Shown here in pieces: positions 8,596-17,594 of a DNA stretch of 64,000 nt; positions within the stretch are counted from its first letter, which is position 1, and each line of letters begins with the position of its first letter. The notes beneath the pieces are model-generated. The model was not told where the DNA came from, made no database searches, and worked only from the letters and a program-made list of their open reading frames with translations. This DNA is from Gammaproteobacteria bacterium UBA7310 (lineage in GTDB: Bacteria > Pseudomonadota > Gammaproteobacteria > Pseudomonadales > Ketobacteraceae). The stretch is from contig DKQK01000002.1 of the NCBI GenBank assembly GCA_002471665.1, forward strand, positions 34,952 to 98,951. The letters are read 5' to 3'. Both the position numbers and the translations under genes were made by a program.

Positions 8596-10057
8596 GTTGT
8601 ATCCCCGGGGGCAGCGTCGCCGGCAACGCCACTTGATCCGCCCTGAGCGTTGCCACCGGATAGGCGCAGTAGTCCGCCGCATAATAGGCACTGGGTTGAT
8701 GGTTGCCACTGGCGCCAATGCCGCCAAAAGGCGCCTCGCTGCTGGCACCGGTTAACGGTTTATTGGCATTGACAATACCGGCACGGCTGCGTTGGTAGAA
8801 TGCATCAAAGTGGCTTGCCTGATCGGTAATGATACCCGCCGCCAGGCCAAAACGGGTGGCATTGGCCAGGCTGATGGCCTCATCCAGATCAGCGTAACGG
8901 TAGACCTGCAGCACGGGGCCGAACAGTTCCTCATCCACTGCCTGTTGTGCGTCGCTCATTGCCATCAACGCCGGGGTCATCAAGGTACCGCTCTCATTCA
9001 GAAACCTGGGTGGTAACAAGTACTGTCCACCGACGTTCTGCAACAACTGCAACCCATTCTGCAAATGCTTGACCGCATCCGGGTTGATCACCGCCGCCAT
9101 AAACGGTTGCGGGTCCGCCAGGCCCGGTGCCACCTGTAGCTGCTGGCAGGCGGTGACCAGTTTTTCCTGAAAGTGATCCCCCCACTCACCGGCGGGCAAC
9201 AACAGGCGCCGGGCGCAGGTGCAGCGTTGTCCGCTGCTGACAAAGGCAGAAAACAGGGTGGTGAAAAGCGCAGCGCGGACATCCTTCACCGGCTCCACCA
9301 CCAGCGGGTTATTGCCTCCCATTTCCAGCGCCAATACTTTCTGGGGTTGACCGCCAAACTGCTGATGCAGATAGCGTCCGGTCTGGGCGCTGCCGGTAAA
9401 CAGTATGCCGTCCAGCTGCGGGTGCGCCACCAGCACGGCACCGGTAACCTTGTCGCCGCATACCATATTCAACACCCCCGGTGGTAACCCTGCCTGCTGC
9501 CATAATTGCAGCATGGCGCAGGCCACTGCCGGCACCAGCTCACTGGGTTTGAACACCACTGTGTTGCCCGCCAGCAACGCCGGTATGATGTGGCCGTTGG
9601 GTAAGTGGCCGGGAAAATTAAAGGGCCCGAACACCGCCAGCACGCCATGGGGTTTGTGGCGCAGCAGTAACTCACCCTGTGCCGTGACCTTGCTGCGGCT
9701 GCCGCTGCGCTCTTCATAGGCCTGCAACGAAATGGCCGCTTTACCCGACATGGCAGCCACTTCAGTACGTGCATCCCACAGGGCTTTGCCGGACTCACGG
9801 CTGATCAGATTGGCCAGTGACTCGGCGTTTTCCTGTAAGGCCGCAACAAAACGATTCACATACTGCAGGCGCTGCTGCAGCGTCAGCCCGGACCAACTGA
9901 AAAACGCGGCACGGGCCGAGGCCACCGCCGCATCCACCTGGGTGCTGTCTGCCGCCCTGCCTTCCCAGAGCGGATGGTTGTCAACCGGATCCCGCGACTG
10001 CCACTGTGCCCCGTTGCCATCACTCCATTGCTGATCGATCAATATGGATTTATTCAT
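8585..10057 (-). CDS. astD: N-succinylglutamate 5-semialdehyde dehydrogenase AstD
   Basis: A 490-aa NAD(P)-dependent aldehyde dehydrogenase of normal AstD length. It oxidises N-succinylglutamate semialdehyde to N-succinylglutamate. The catalytic cysteine lies in SSGQRCTCARR and the conserved glutamate in LEMGGNNPLV. The family N-terminus (IDQQWSDGNG) and C-terminal GGIGASGNHQPSA are present. The start overlaps the stop of astA by eight bases and the end overlaps the start of astB, so A-D-B is one tightly coupled operon. Confidence 0.94.
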   Translation of the reverse strand: MNKSILIDQQWSDGNGAQWQSRDPVDNHPLWEGRAADSTQVDAAVASARAAFFSWSGLTLQQRLQYVNRFVAALQENAESLANLISRESGKALWDARTEVAAMSGKAAISLQAYEERSGSRSKVTAQGELLLRHKPHGVLAVFGPFNFPGHLPNGHIIPALLAGNTVVFKPSELVPAVACAMLQLWQQAGLPPGVLNMVCGDKVTGAVLVAHPQLDGILFTGSAQTGRYLHQQFGGQPQKVLALEMGGNNPLVVEPVKDVRAALFTTLFSAFVSSGQRCTCARRLLLPAGEWGDHFQEKLVTACQQLQVAPGLADPQPFMAAVINPDAVKHLQNGLQLLQNVGGQYLLPPRFLNESGTLMTPALMAMSDAQQAVDEELFGPVLQVYRYADLDEAISLANATRFGLAAGIITDQASHFDAFYQRSRAGIVNANKPLTGASSEAPFGGIGASGNHQPSAYYAADYCAYPVATLRADQVALPATLPPGIQHVL

Positions 10058-11081
10058 CTTGACTGGCTTCCCTGTTCAGTACGATGCAACGCACCTTGTC
10101 CTGCGCATCCAACTGCAACAAATGCCACAATTGCGCTGTATCCGCCGGGAACCGATCATCGCCCAGAGGCATCAACAAGGTGCACCGGAATTCGGCGCGG
10201 TGAGGATTGGCCACCAGCAACGGATAGCCGTGTAATGCTTCTACCTGCAGTTGACTGGCCAGATAACTGTCCCGTATTGCCCGCACCCGATTCGCGTAAC
10301 ATTCCAGAGTCGGGCCGGCATCAAAAATATCCACGCAGCCTTCGTAACGAAAACCTTCGTGCTCCAGTAATCTTTTGGCCGGTTCGGTCTGGCGGTGCAC
10401 CTTGCCGATCACCTGCCGTGCCGAGGCCGGTAAAAAGCGTGTATAGAAAGGATAGCGCGGCATAAGCTCAGCGATAAATTGCTTCTGATTTAACGCGGTT
10501 AAGTAATCCGCCTGGGTAAATTCAATGTCGAAAAAATGCCGGCCCAACCCCTCCCAAAAAGGTGAGTTGCCGTTATCGTCCAGGTAACCCCGCAGTTCCG
10601 CGATCAGCTTGTCGGCAAACAGCTGGCGAAACTGCGCAATAAACAGAAAGCGACTTTTCGAAAGCAAGGCGCCGGCCTGGCTGCGGCGAAAGTCGGGATG
10701 CAGATACAACGAGCACAGTTCACTGCAACCGCTGTGATCGCTGGTGAGAAACAGGGTTGGAAACTGATGGTAGACGCCGAGCGTCTTGGAGGCATGAACG
10801 ATGGTGCTGACGCGGTAGGTATAGCAGGCCTGATCCAGGCCAATGGCGCTTTCGATTCCCGCAACGCCCACCAAGCGCCGGCTTTGGGTCTCTTCCAGGA
10901 CAAACCAGAACAGGCCGTCACCATGATCGGTGAGGTGCTGGTGCGTATCGACCGCGCGGGCCAGTTTTGCCGCGATGGTGGCTTCGTCCGCCGGAAGATT
11001 GGTAAGGCCACCGCCGCTGGACTGCGCCAGTTCGACAATGGCCTTGAGATCCTGACGTTGCGCCAGCCTGATTAGCAGCAT
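10050..11081 (-). CDS. astA: arginine N-succinyltransferase AstA
   Basis: A 343-aa GNAT-fold enzyme that transfers succinyl from succinyl-CoA to the alpha-amino group of arginine, the first AST step. It has the length of the single-subunit enterobacterial enzyme, not the two-gene AruF/AruG form of Pseudomonas. Recognisable regions include the N-terminal acetyltransferase-like start (LLIRLAQRQDLKAIVELAQ), SELCSLYLHPDFRR, and EHEGFRYEGCVDIFDAGPTL near the C-terminus. It heads the A-D-B operon. The ornithine aminotransferase gene astC is not in this window. Confidence 0.94.
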   Translation of the reverse strand: MLLIRLAQRQDLKAIVELAQSSGGGLTNLPADEATIAAKLARAVDTHQHLTDHGDGLFWFVLEETQSRRLVGVAGIESAIGLDQACYTYRVSTIVHASKTLGVYHQFPTLFLTSDHSGCSELCSLYLHPDFRRSQAGALLSKSRFLFIAQFRQLFADKLIAELRGYLDDNGNSPFWEGLGRHFFDIEFTQADYLTALNQKQFIAELMPRYPFYTRFLPASARQVIGKVHRQTEPAKRLLEHEGFRYEGCVDIFDAGPTLECYANRVRAIRDSYLASQLQVEALHGYPLLVANPHRAEFRCTLLMPLGDDRFPADTAQLWHLLQLDAQDKVRCIVLNREASQDE

Positions 11082-11191
11082 GACGGCCTCCCACTGGTTT
11101 TGGCTCGTTGTGCAGCACGTTATGTTGTAACTATAGGCTAATCAGGGCGATGCAGGCCAGTGACGGATTCATTACACCACACCGCCGGCGG

Positions 11192-13009
11192 TTACAGGCG
11201 AATGGAACCATCCTGAATTTTCTGGAAGCGTGCGTGATCCAGGGGCACATACTCCTGCGCATCGTTATCCAGCATGAACACCGGATCCGCGCACTGTTCC
11301 GGATCGAATCCTTCTTTTTTCAACTCCACCTTACGGTTTTTAAAGGTACCGGTGATCTCATGCTCATCCCGCACCCGCACAAATAAGGGTATGGCGTAGC
11401 CGGGCAGTGAAGATTGCAGAGTGTGGGCCAGGCCCTTGCCATCAAATTCTTCCAGGGAACCGTGCAGGGTAATCGCGGCCATGCCGGCGCGGCCATCGGC
11501 ATTGGGCACCTGCACCCCGTACACTACGGCCTGCTCAATCTGATCTACATGTTTGAACGCCGCTTCCACTTCGGTGGTGGCCACGTTTTCACCCTTCCAA
11601 CGGAAGGTGTCCCCCAGTCGATCCACAAACTGGATGTGCTTGAAGCCCTGATCGCGCACCAGATCCCCGGTGTTGAACCAGCAATCATCGTCTTTGAACA
11701 CGTTGCGCAGCAGTTTTTTCTCACTGGCGCTGGCGTCGGTATAACCGTCAAAAGGAGCCAGGCGATTGACCTTGGTGATCAGCAAGCCCACACCGCCGGT
11801 GTCCACCCGCCGCATGCGGCCATCACTGCCCCGCACCGGTTCCTCGGTTTCCGGATCACACTTCACCACCGCGAACGGCAATGGGCAGAACCCGGCAGTG
11901 CAGTCCACATCGAAACTGTTCACAAACGCCAGGTTGCATTCACTGGCTCCGTAGAATTCACACACGCGCTCAATGCCGAAACGCTCCTTGAACTCCATCC
12001 AGATCTCGGGCCGCAGTCCGTTACCGATCACAGTGCGTACATTATGCTGGCGATCCTGTGGGGACGGCTCGCGGTTCAACAGATAACGGCACAGCTCTCC
12101 GATGTAACAGAACACAGTAGCGTCATGTTGACGCACTTCGTCCCAGAAGCGGGAGACACTGAATTTTTTGGTCAGCGCCACACAGGCACCACTGGCCAGC
12201 GCCGAACCCCAGCTCACCGTTAAGGCGTTGTTGTGGTACAACGGCAACGGCACGTAAATGGTGTCTTCGTGATTCATGCGGGCAGTCAGCAGGCCCATGC
12301 CCGCACCGCCTTTCAACCAGCGCCCGTGAGACATCACCGACGCCTTGGGCATGCCGGTGGTGCCGGAGGTAAAGATATAAAAACAGGGTTGTTGGCTGAG
12401 AATGGTTTTGGTGCTCTCCGGATTCACACTGGGCATCAGGCGGGTCTGGGTTTCCAGATCCTCATACCCCAACGGACACAACGCCGGGTCATCACCCAGC
12501 CACAAATGACGCACGTTCTGGTTTTTCAGTGGGCTGTATTCGGTGTCTTCCACCGCGGCGACGCTCTCGTCGCCCACCACCATCACTTTGGGTTTAATCA
12601 GGCCCAGGCTGTGACTCAACACTTCATCGCGCTGGTTATAATTAACCATACCGGCAATGGCACCCAGTTTGGCGGCCGCTGCCGTGCAAGCCAGCATCTG
12701 CGGCCGGTTTTCCGACATGATGGCCACAACATCGCCATTGGCCACACCCAGCTTCTGATACAGGGCGGCAATGCGGTTAACCCAGCCATTGAAGCCGGCA
12801 TAACTCCAGACTTTATCTTCAAACTTCAGTGCCGCCCCGGCCGGATGGCGTCGTGCCTGCTTTTCCAGCAACAGACCAATGGACATTTTCTTGTCGGGAC
12901 CGGCACTGATCATGCTGCGAACACCGCTGACAAAAGCAGGGGCTTCGGGAATGGCACGCAGGATGCCGGAGGTGATCTCGGATAGGCTGACTTGTTTATT
13001 GGCGTTCAT
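11192..13009 (-). CDS. long-chain acyl-CoA synthetase, FATP/FadD6 type
   Basis: This 605-aa member of the AMP-forming adenylate superfamily has the phosphate-binding loop FTSGTTGMPKAS, the A5-like motif FYGASECN, and the ATP/AMP-binding aspartate in FNTGDLVRDQGFKHIQFVDRLGD. A FATP-type ending follows (TGTFKNRKVELKKEGFDP). Such enzymes activate long or very long fatty acids to acyl-CoA with ATP and often couple this to uptake. The reading frame opens two codons earlier with GTG at 13015, but the ATG at 13009 is more likely. Neither has a strong Shine-Dalgarno sequence. It lies 110 bases upstream of astA on the same strand, so it could share transcripts with the ast genes, although the pathways are unrelated. 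Confidence 0.9.
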   Translation of the reverse strand: MNANKQVSLSEITSGILRAIPEAPAFVSGVRSMISAGPDKKMSIGLLLEKQARRHPAGAALKFEDKVWSYAGFNGWVNRIAALYQKLGVANGDVVAIMSENRPQMLACTAAAAKLGAIAGMVNYNQRDEVLSHSLGLIKPKVMVVGDESVAAVEDTEYSPLKNQNVRHLWLGDDPALCPLGYEDLETQTRLMPSVNPESTKTILSQQPCFYIFTSGTTGMPKASVMSHGRWLKGGAGMGLLTARMNHEDTIYVPLPLYHNNALTVSWGSALASGACVALTKKFSVSRFWDEVRQHDATVFCYIGELCRYLLNREPSPQDRQHNVRTVIGNGLRPEIWMEFKERFGIERVCEFYGASECNLAFVNSFDVDCTAGFCPLPFAVVKCDPETEEPVRGSDGRMRRVDTGGVGLLITKVNRLAPFDGYTDASASEKKLLRNVFKDDDCWFNTGDLVRDQGFKHIQFVDRLGDTFRWKGENVATTEVEAAFKHVDQIEQAVVYGVQVPNADGRAGMAAITLHGSLEEFDGKGLAHTLQSSLPGYAIPLFVRVRDEHEITGTFKNRKVELKKEGFDPEQCADPVFMLDNDAQEYVPLDHARFQKIQDGSIRL

Positions 13010-13135
13010 GAGCACACTGTATTTGTTATGGTAAAACGCCGCACATCATCGCAAACTTGCCCGCCATAAGCCAGACTAACCAGTCTCACAACGGCGCCGC
13101 TGGAGCCAATGCCGTGCCTGTACCGGCCCCAGCCC

Positions 13136-15439
13136 CTAGCGCAGAGGGATCTTCGGGCTCCAGCGCAACCATTCCTCATTGGCTTCGGTGTACAGCTTAA
13201 AGCGCTCCCCCTGCTTGGCCGGGGCCAGGGTTTGACCCTCATCCGGGGTGGCAAACGAGATGCCGCCCGCCAGGATGGACTCCAGTGATTCGGTTTTGAT
13301 GCTGGCACCGCTGAATAATCCCACATCGATGTTGACACCACTGGCGTTCCAGAAACGGGTGCCGGCCCGCACCAGAGCGTGGTACGGCGGCTTGATATTG
13401 GCGTACACCAACACCTCATCAGCGGTGGCACTCAATTCGTAGCCGGTTACCTGCCCCACCACTATATCCCGGTAGTAAACCCGCAAGCCTTCCCGCACGG
13501 AATTCAGGCGGCGCGCCGTGAGTACAATGTTCAGTCCATCCTCCGGTTGCATCACCGACACGGGATCGGTTGCCGCCACAAACTCATAACGGGCGGCGCC
13601 TTCACCCGGCTGTACTTCGATGTACTGACCTTTCAACAACGTATCCAGGTTGGAGGCCCCGGTGATGCCCAGCTTGGGCTGTACCAGCCAGAAGCGGCTG
13701 CCTTCCACGGCAAAACGTTCCGGGTACTGCCGCAACAGGGCGTGGGCGGTCACCCCACTGAGATCCGGATTGAGATCGATGCGTTTTATCTCACCAATGG
13801 TGAAACCCTGAAACTTGATCAGGGTGCCCGCTTCCACGCCCTGGCTGTTGGGGAGCCGAAGGCGAATTGCCACGCCGTTTTCCTGGGCCAGCTCATAATC
13901 GTCGTACAGATTAAACACGTGACCGTTGGCTACGCTCGGGCCACTGCCCTGCTCCGGATTAAAAAAGGCGATCCCGCCCTGCAGGATACTGGTGAGGGAT
14001 TCTGCCCGCACTTTCAGTTTGGTAATGGAGCCCGACACCGAAATGCCACTGGCTTTCCAGAAGCGGGAATGTTCATTGACCAGCGCGGCATACTGCGGTT
14101 CGATGGTGATGTCGGCAATCACACTGCGACGGGAGCGTGACAGCGATACCGCCTGCACCTGGCCCACCGCCACCTGACGATACAGGATGGGCGTGCCGCG
14201 ACTGACTGAACTCATGGCGGCGCTTTCCAGCTTGAGGTGCAACCCCGGGCGCGAGTAATCCACCTTGGGCGCCTCCGGCAACGCCACGAATTCCCGCTGT
14301 GCCTGCTGTTGCCCGCCTTGCATAACTTCCATTTCAATATGATTGCCTTGCAACAACGTATCCAGGCCACTGACACCCTGCAGGGAGACTTCCGGCTTCA
14401 CCAGCCAGAAGCGGGTGGCGGAGGTAAGATAGGGTGCTGCTTCGGGGTGAAAGCTGACCTCCGCGGTAACGGCTTGCTGCTCATTGTCATAACTCACCGT
14501 TTGCACCAGCCCCACTGCAAAACCATTGAACATAACCCGGGTTTTCTCCGGCTCCAGGGTAACCGGAGGGCGAAAGGTGATGCGCGCCATCACACCACGT
14601 TGGGCGGCATCGAAATCCTCATACAGGGTATACACGTCTTTGTTCCTGGCCACCGGGTTGTCTTCGGTCACGGCAGGCGCATCAAAAGTGATCCCGCCCT
14701 GCACCACCGACAGCAAGGATTCCGCCTGCACGTTCACCCCACTTAAATCGGCGCTGGCCTTGATCCCACTGACATTCCAGAAGCGACTCTGCTGACTCAC
14801 CAGGCCGGCGTATTCGGGCTCAATATGAACGCGTATACTGACCAGATCCTGCTTGGGCTTCAGTTCATATTGGGTCACGCTGCCCACCACAATTTTTTTG
14901 AACAATACCGGCGCGTCCACATGCAATGAGCCCAGATCGCGGGCTTGCAGTTCCAGATGCAAGCCCGGCACCTGGGTATCCAGCGGCGGGGGATCGGTGA
15001 GCGCTTTAAAGTAAGTGGATTTTTTCCCGGTCAGCCCAACTTTGACGCCGATATAATTACCGGTCACGATGGTTTCCAGGCCGGTCACTCCACTGAGGCT
15101 GATTTCCGGTTTCACCAGCCAGAACTGGGTACTCTCCCGCAGCAGCGGTTCCGCACGCCGATCTATTTCAACGGTGGCAATAACCCCCTCCAGATCCGTG
15201 GTATCCAAGCGAATATCGGTGACGATACCGGCAGTGATGCCTTCGTAGATCACTTTGGTTTTACCCACTTCCATACCGGTCCCGCTGGGGAAATCGATGG
15301 TAATTTCAATGGGTGACTCAATCAGGGATTTCACCAGCAACCAACCGCCAATGACCACGGCGATCATGGGAAGCAGCCAGATAATGGAAAAGGATTTGGA
15401 TTCCCTTACCAGCGCTTCCTGATATTCCTGATCAGTCAT
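13136..15439 (-). CDS. LetB/PqiB-type MCE protein with six MCE domains
   Basis: A 767-aa periplasm-spanning protein with a short cytoplasmic N-terminus, one transmembrane helix (about 16-38) and tandem MCE (MlaD-like) repeats. I count six, recognised by recurring segments such as VIYEGITAGIVTDI, LFKKIVVGSVTQYEL, MFNGFAVGLVQTV, LYRQVAVGQVQAV, KFQGFTIGEIKRI and YYRDIVVGQVTGYEL. LetB of E. coli has seven and PqiB three. Such proteins stack MCE rings into a hydrophobic tunnel that carries lipid between inner and outer membrane. The start overlaps the end of the upstream LetA-like gene by eight bases. No PqiC-like lipoprotein gene follows within the 126 bases before the acyl-CoA synthetase. Confidence 0.92.
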   Translation of the reverse strand: MTDQEYQEALVRESKSFSIIWLLPMIAVVIGGWLLVKSLIESPIEITIDFPSGTGMEVGKTKVIYEGITAGIVTDIRLDTTDLEGVIATVEIDRRAEPLLRESTQFWLVKPEISLSGVTGLETIVTGNYIGVKVGLTGKKSTYFKALTDPPPLDTQVPGLHLELQARDLGSLHVDAPVLFKKIVVGSVTQYELKPKQDLVSIRVHIEPEYAGLVSQQSRFWNVSGIKASADLSGVNVQAESLLSVVQGGITFDAPAVTEDNPVARNKDVYTLYEDFDAAQRGVMARITFRPPVTLEPEKTRVMFNGFAVGLVQTVSYDNEQQAVTAEVSFHPEAAPYLTSATRFWLVKPEVSLQGVSGLDTLLQGNHIEMEVMQGGQQQAQREFVALPEAPKVDYSRPGLHLKLESAAMSSVSRGTPILYRQVAVGQVQAVSLSRSRRSVIADITIEPQYAALVNEHSRFWKASGISVSGSITKLKVRAESLTSILQGGIAFFNPEQGSGPSVANGHVFNLYDDYELAQENGVAIRLRLPNSQGVEAGTLIKFQGFTIGEIKRIDLNPDLSGVTAHALLRQYPERFAVEGSRFWLVQPKLGITGASNLDTLLKGQYIEVQPGEGAARYEFVAATDPVSVMQPEDGLNIVLTARRLNSVREGLRVYYRDIVVGQVTGYELSATADEVLVYANIKPPYHALVRAGTRFWNASGVNIDVGLFSGASIKTESLESILAGGISFATPDEGQTLAPAKQGERFKLYTEANEEWLRWSPKIPLR

Positions 15440-16049
15440 TCGGTTCTTCCTGCAGATCCCAGAGTAAACGAGGGTCGAAGCTCATGGCGGCAAACATGGT
15501 CAGCACCACCACTGAGGCGAACGCGGTGGCACCGGGCCCGGCACTGATCTGAGCCACTGTTCCCAGATCCACCAGCGTTACCAGAATAGATATCATAAAC
15601 AGATCCAGCATGGACCAGGCTCCAATCACCTCGATGATTCGATACAGCACCGTACACTCTGTTTTGCTGAGCGACCATTTGAAGTGTACCGTAAACAATA
15701 ACAACATGATGCCCAGCAGCTTCAGCATGGGCACCGCCACACTAGCAATAAATACCACTATCGCAATGGGAATCATACCTTCTTCCGCCAGCTTGATAAC
15801 ACCGGACACAATGGTATCCGGCTCACCTTCGCCAAAATACACCACGGTCATAATGGGATACAGATTGGCGGGCACCAGCAACACCCAGGCCGCCACCACG
15901 AAGGCCCAGGTATGAGAGATACTGTGGCGAATCCGTCCATGGAGGGCACTGCCACAGCGGGGACAGGCGCCCACGCCGGTGCGCGGTTGCCGTACCAACA
16001 GCTGACAATCCAGACACAACACCAATCCCTCAGAGCGGGCGGTTTTCAT
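15432..16049 (-). CDS. LetA/PqiA-like integral membrane protein, second half
   Basis: About 205 aa. The ATG at 16049 is preferred over the longer open frame because the protein then starts directly before its zinc ribbon and overlaps the upstream gene by 20 bases. It has two CxxC pairs (CLDC and CPRCG) within the first 45 residues and then four hydrophobic helices. The LetA signature VPANLYPIMTV is present, followed by GVIKLAEEGMIPIAIVVF. LetA/PqiA are inner-membrane partners of LetB/PqiB and normally contain two such modules in one chain of about 420 aa. Here the modules are separate genes. Start and stop overlaps on both sides indicate coupling with its partners. Confidence 0.87.
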   Translation of the reverse strand: MKTARSEGLVLCLDCQLLVRQPRTGVGACPRCGSALHGRIRHSISHTWAFVVAAWVLLVPANLYPIMTVVYFGEGEPDTIVSGVIKLAEEGMIPIAIVVFIASVAVPMLKLLGIMLLLFTVHFKWSLSKTECTVLYRIIEVIGAWSMLDLFMISILVTLVDLGTVAQISAGPGATAFASVVVLTMFAAMSFDPRLLWDLQEEPND

Positions 16050-16668
16050 GCAGCCCTCCACGAGTTTGCCCGACCTTTTCCCAGATGGGATGGGTGTCAA
16101 ACATCACTGCGTTCAAGGTGGTGGACAGCATCATGCCGGAAAAGCAGATCATTCCCACCCCCATATGCACCTGCCCCGAATCAATCATCTTGATGTAGGC
16201 CACCAGAATGCTGAGCATATAGACTTCCAGCATGGCCCACCTGCCAATTCGACTCTGCGACTTCAGCAACAGCACCAACAGACCACCGTAACGTCCGGCC
16301 CGCACCAACAGGCAGATCAGCAGTACCAATGCATTTTGCAGCATGGGGGCCACAATACTGCAGAACATCACCAGCAGGGCCATCCACCAGAAACCCGCCT
16401 GAAACAGATGCAGCACCCCTTTGACCATGGTGTCCACCGTATCCAGCCCCAGCATGTTGAAGGTCATAATGGGCATAAAAAACGCAGGCACCATCAAGGT
16501 GAGGGAGGTCAGACTGAGCGCCAGCCCGCGGTCGATGGGATCGCGGGCCGGCTTGCGCAGTGTGCAGCGGCAGCGCGGGCAGACCAGTTTTTTGCCCGGC
16601 GGCACCGCCACCGTGGCCAGCAGGGCATCGCATTCGTGACAGGCAATGTGAGGCTGGCCATAGAGCAT
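16030..16668 (-). CDS. LetA/PqiA-like integral membrane protein, first half
   Basis: A 212-aa membrane protein starting with a zinc ribbon (CHEC about residue 10 and CPRCRC about residue 32), followed by four predicted helices. The family motif is VPAFFMPIMTFNMLG, followed by TMVKGVLHLFQAGFWWMALLVMF. It is equivalent to the N-terminal module of LetA (YebS) or PqiA. It starts 10 bases downstream of the DUF1330 gene and overlaps the second LetA module by 20 bases. Together with the six-MCE protein these form a probable inter-membrane lipid transport operon. Regulation is not visible. Confidence 0.87.
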   Translation of the reverse strand: MLYGQPHIACHECDALLATVAVPPGKKLVCPRCRCTLRKPARDPIDRGLALSLTSLTLMVPAFFMPIMTFNMLGLDTVDTMVKGVLHLFQAGFWWMALLVMFCSIVAPMLQNALVLLICLLVRAGRYGGLLVLLLKSQSRIGRWAMLEVYMLSILVAYIKMIDSGQVHMGVGMICFSGMMLSTTLNAVMFDTHPIWEKVGQTRGGLHENRPL

Positions 16669-16678
16669 GACTAGAGCT

Positions 16679-17086
16679 TCACGCGCCCCGGCCTTGCAGC
16701 ATGGGGATCAGACGGGCGTCACGGAGGGCGGCGGTGCGATGTTTGGCAAAAGCCTGGTATTCCGGGTTCATCACCATGCCGACAAAGGCTTCAATGGACG
16801 GGTAGCGCACCAACAGCACCTCGTCCCACTGCTCATGGGGCGGTGCCACCAGGGGCACCTGGGCCGCCCCCATGAACACCACTTCACCACCACAGGCAGC
16901 AACATGCTTGATGGCCTGCGCACTGTAGCGGGCATAGGCTTGCCGCCCGCTGCAGGGTTCGCTGTCATCGTCGTACACGGCCTGTTCGCGAAACGCCAGC
17001 AGATTCAACATCACCACCGGTTGGTCTTTGGGCAGCGCCTTTAATGCCCTGGAAAATGCCCCCTGATCGGGATCAACAGTATTCAT
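16679..17086 (-). CDS. DUF1330 family protein
   Basis: A 135-aa soluble protein with the ferredoxin-like DUF1330 pattern: VVMLNLLAFREQA, GRQAYARYSAQAIKHVAACGGEVVFMG and WDEVLLVRYPSIEAFVGMVMNPEYQAFAKHR. The fold is a dimeric alpha-beta barrel seen in small ligand-binding or degradative proteins; no biochemical role can be read from it. It has no signal peptide. It sits 10 bases upstream of the LetA-like genes and may be co-transcribed with them, which would be unusual company for the family. Confidence 0.85.
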   Translation of the reverse strand: MNTVDPDQGAFSRALKALPKDQPVVMLNLLAFREQAVYDDDSEPCSGRQAYARYSAQAIKHVAACGGEVVFMGAAQVPLVAPPHEQWDEVLLVRYPSIEAFVGMVMNPEYQAFAKHRTAALRDARLIPMLQGRGA

Positions 17087-17108
17087 ATGCCTTGTTTACT
17101 CACTGTCA

Positions 17109-17468
17109 TTATTTGATTTTAACGGCCATGCCCTGTGCTTTAATGTGACCGAAGCTCACCACATCAAACTGCTCTTCGTAGGTCACCTTAATCACCGCTG
17201 TGGCCCCTATCTCACGGGCTTTTTGCATCAGCCCCAGGCGAGCATGACGTTGTGTCGGCTTGGCATTCAACAGGGTGGGAGGACGAATCACCACTTCCAA
17301 AGGGCCAATCTCCTCATAAGGCACATCAAGATCGTCGGCGGTGACGGTTACCGGGTAATCTGTGGCGGCCATTGCTTTACTGGAAGGTGGAATATTGGAC
17401 GTCATGCGGTAGCCGGTACAACCGCTCAGCAAGACCAGAAATGACACTAGACAGATTGCTCTCTTCAT
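17109..17468 (-). CDS. small RcsF/YbjQ-like lipoprotein
   Basis: Starting at the ATG at 17468 the protein is 119 aa with a clear lipoprotein signal peptide and lipobox LLSGC (acylated C17). The open frame extends 20 codons further upstream but that part is not signal-like. The mature part contains VPYEEIGPLEVVI and, after a short loop, ARLGLMQKAREIGATAVIKVTYE. This pattern resembles RcsF/YbjQ-like heavy-metal-associated folds. The function is unknown and the family match is tentative. It ends 22 bases upstream of the DUF1330 start. Confidence 0.75.
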   Translation of the reverse strand: MKRAICLVSFLVLLSGCTGYRMTSNIPPSSKAMAATDYPVTVTADDLDVPYEEIGPLEVVIRPPTLLNAKPTQRHARLGLMQKAREIGATAVIKVTYEEQFDVVSFGHIKAQGMAVKIK

Positions 17469-17594
17469 AACAAACAGTCCGTTTTTCAATGAGTTAGTTA
17501 TTTTTTTCGGGCTGTAGACACACACCACTGATAACTTACCACAAATGCCGGCCGAAGACCCAACCGACGCGGCAGGCCTGTGCGGCGTGCTGGA

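Noticed and set aside
13006..13431. Minus-strand frame of 141 codons downstream of the MCE gene
   Set aside because: It overlaps the end of the LetB-like gene in another frame and reads as a tryptophan- and arginine-rich shadow without motifs, so it is not a missing PqiC.
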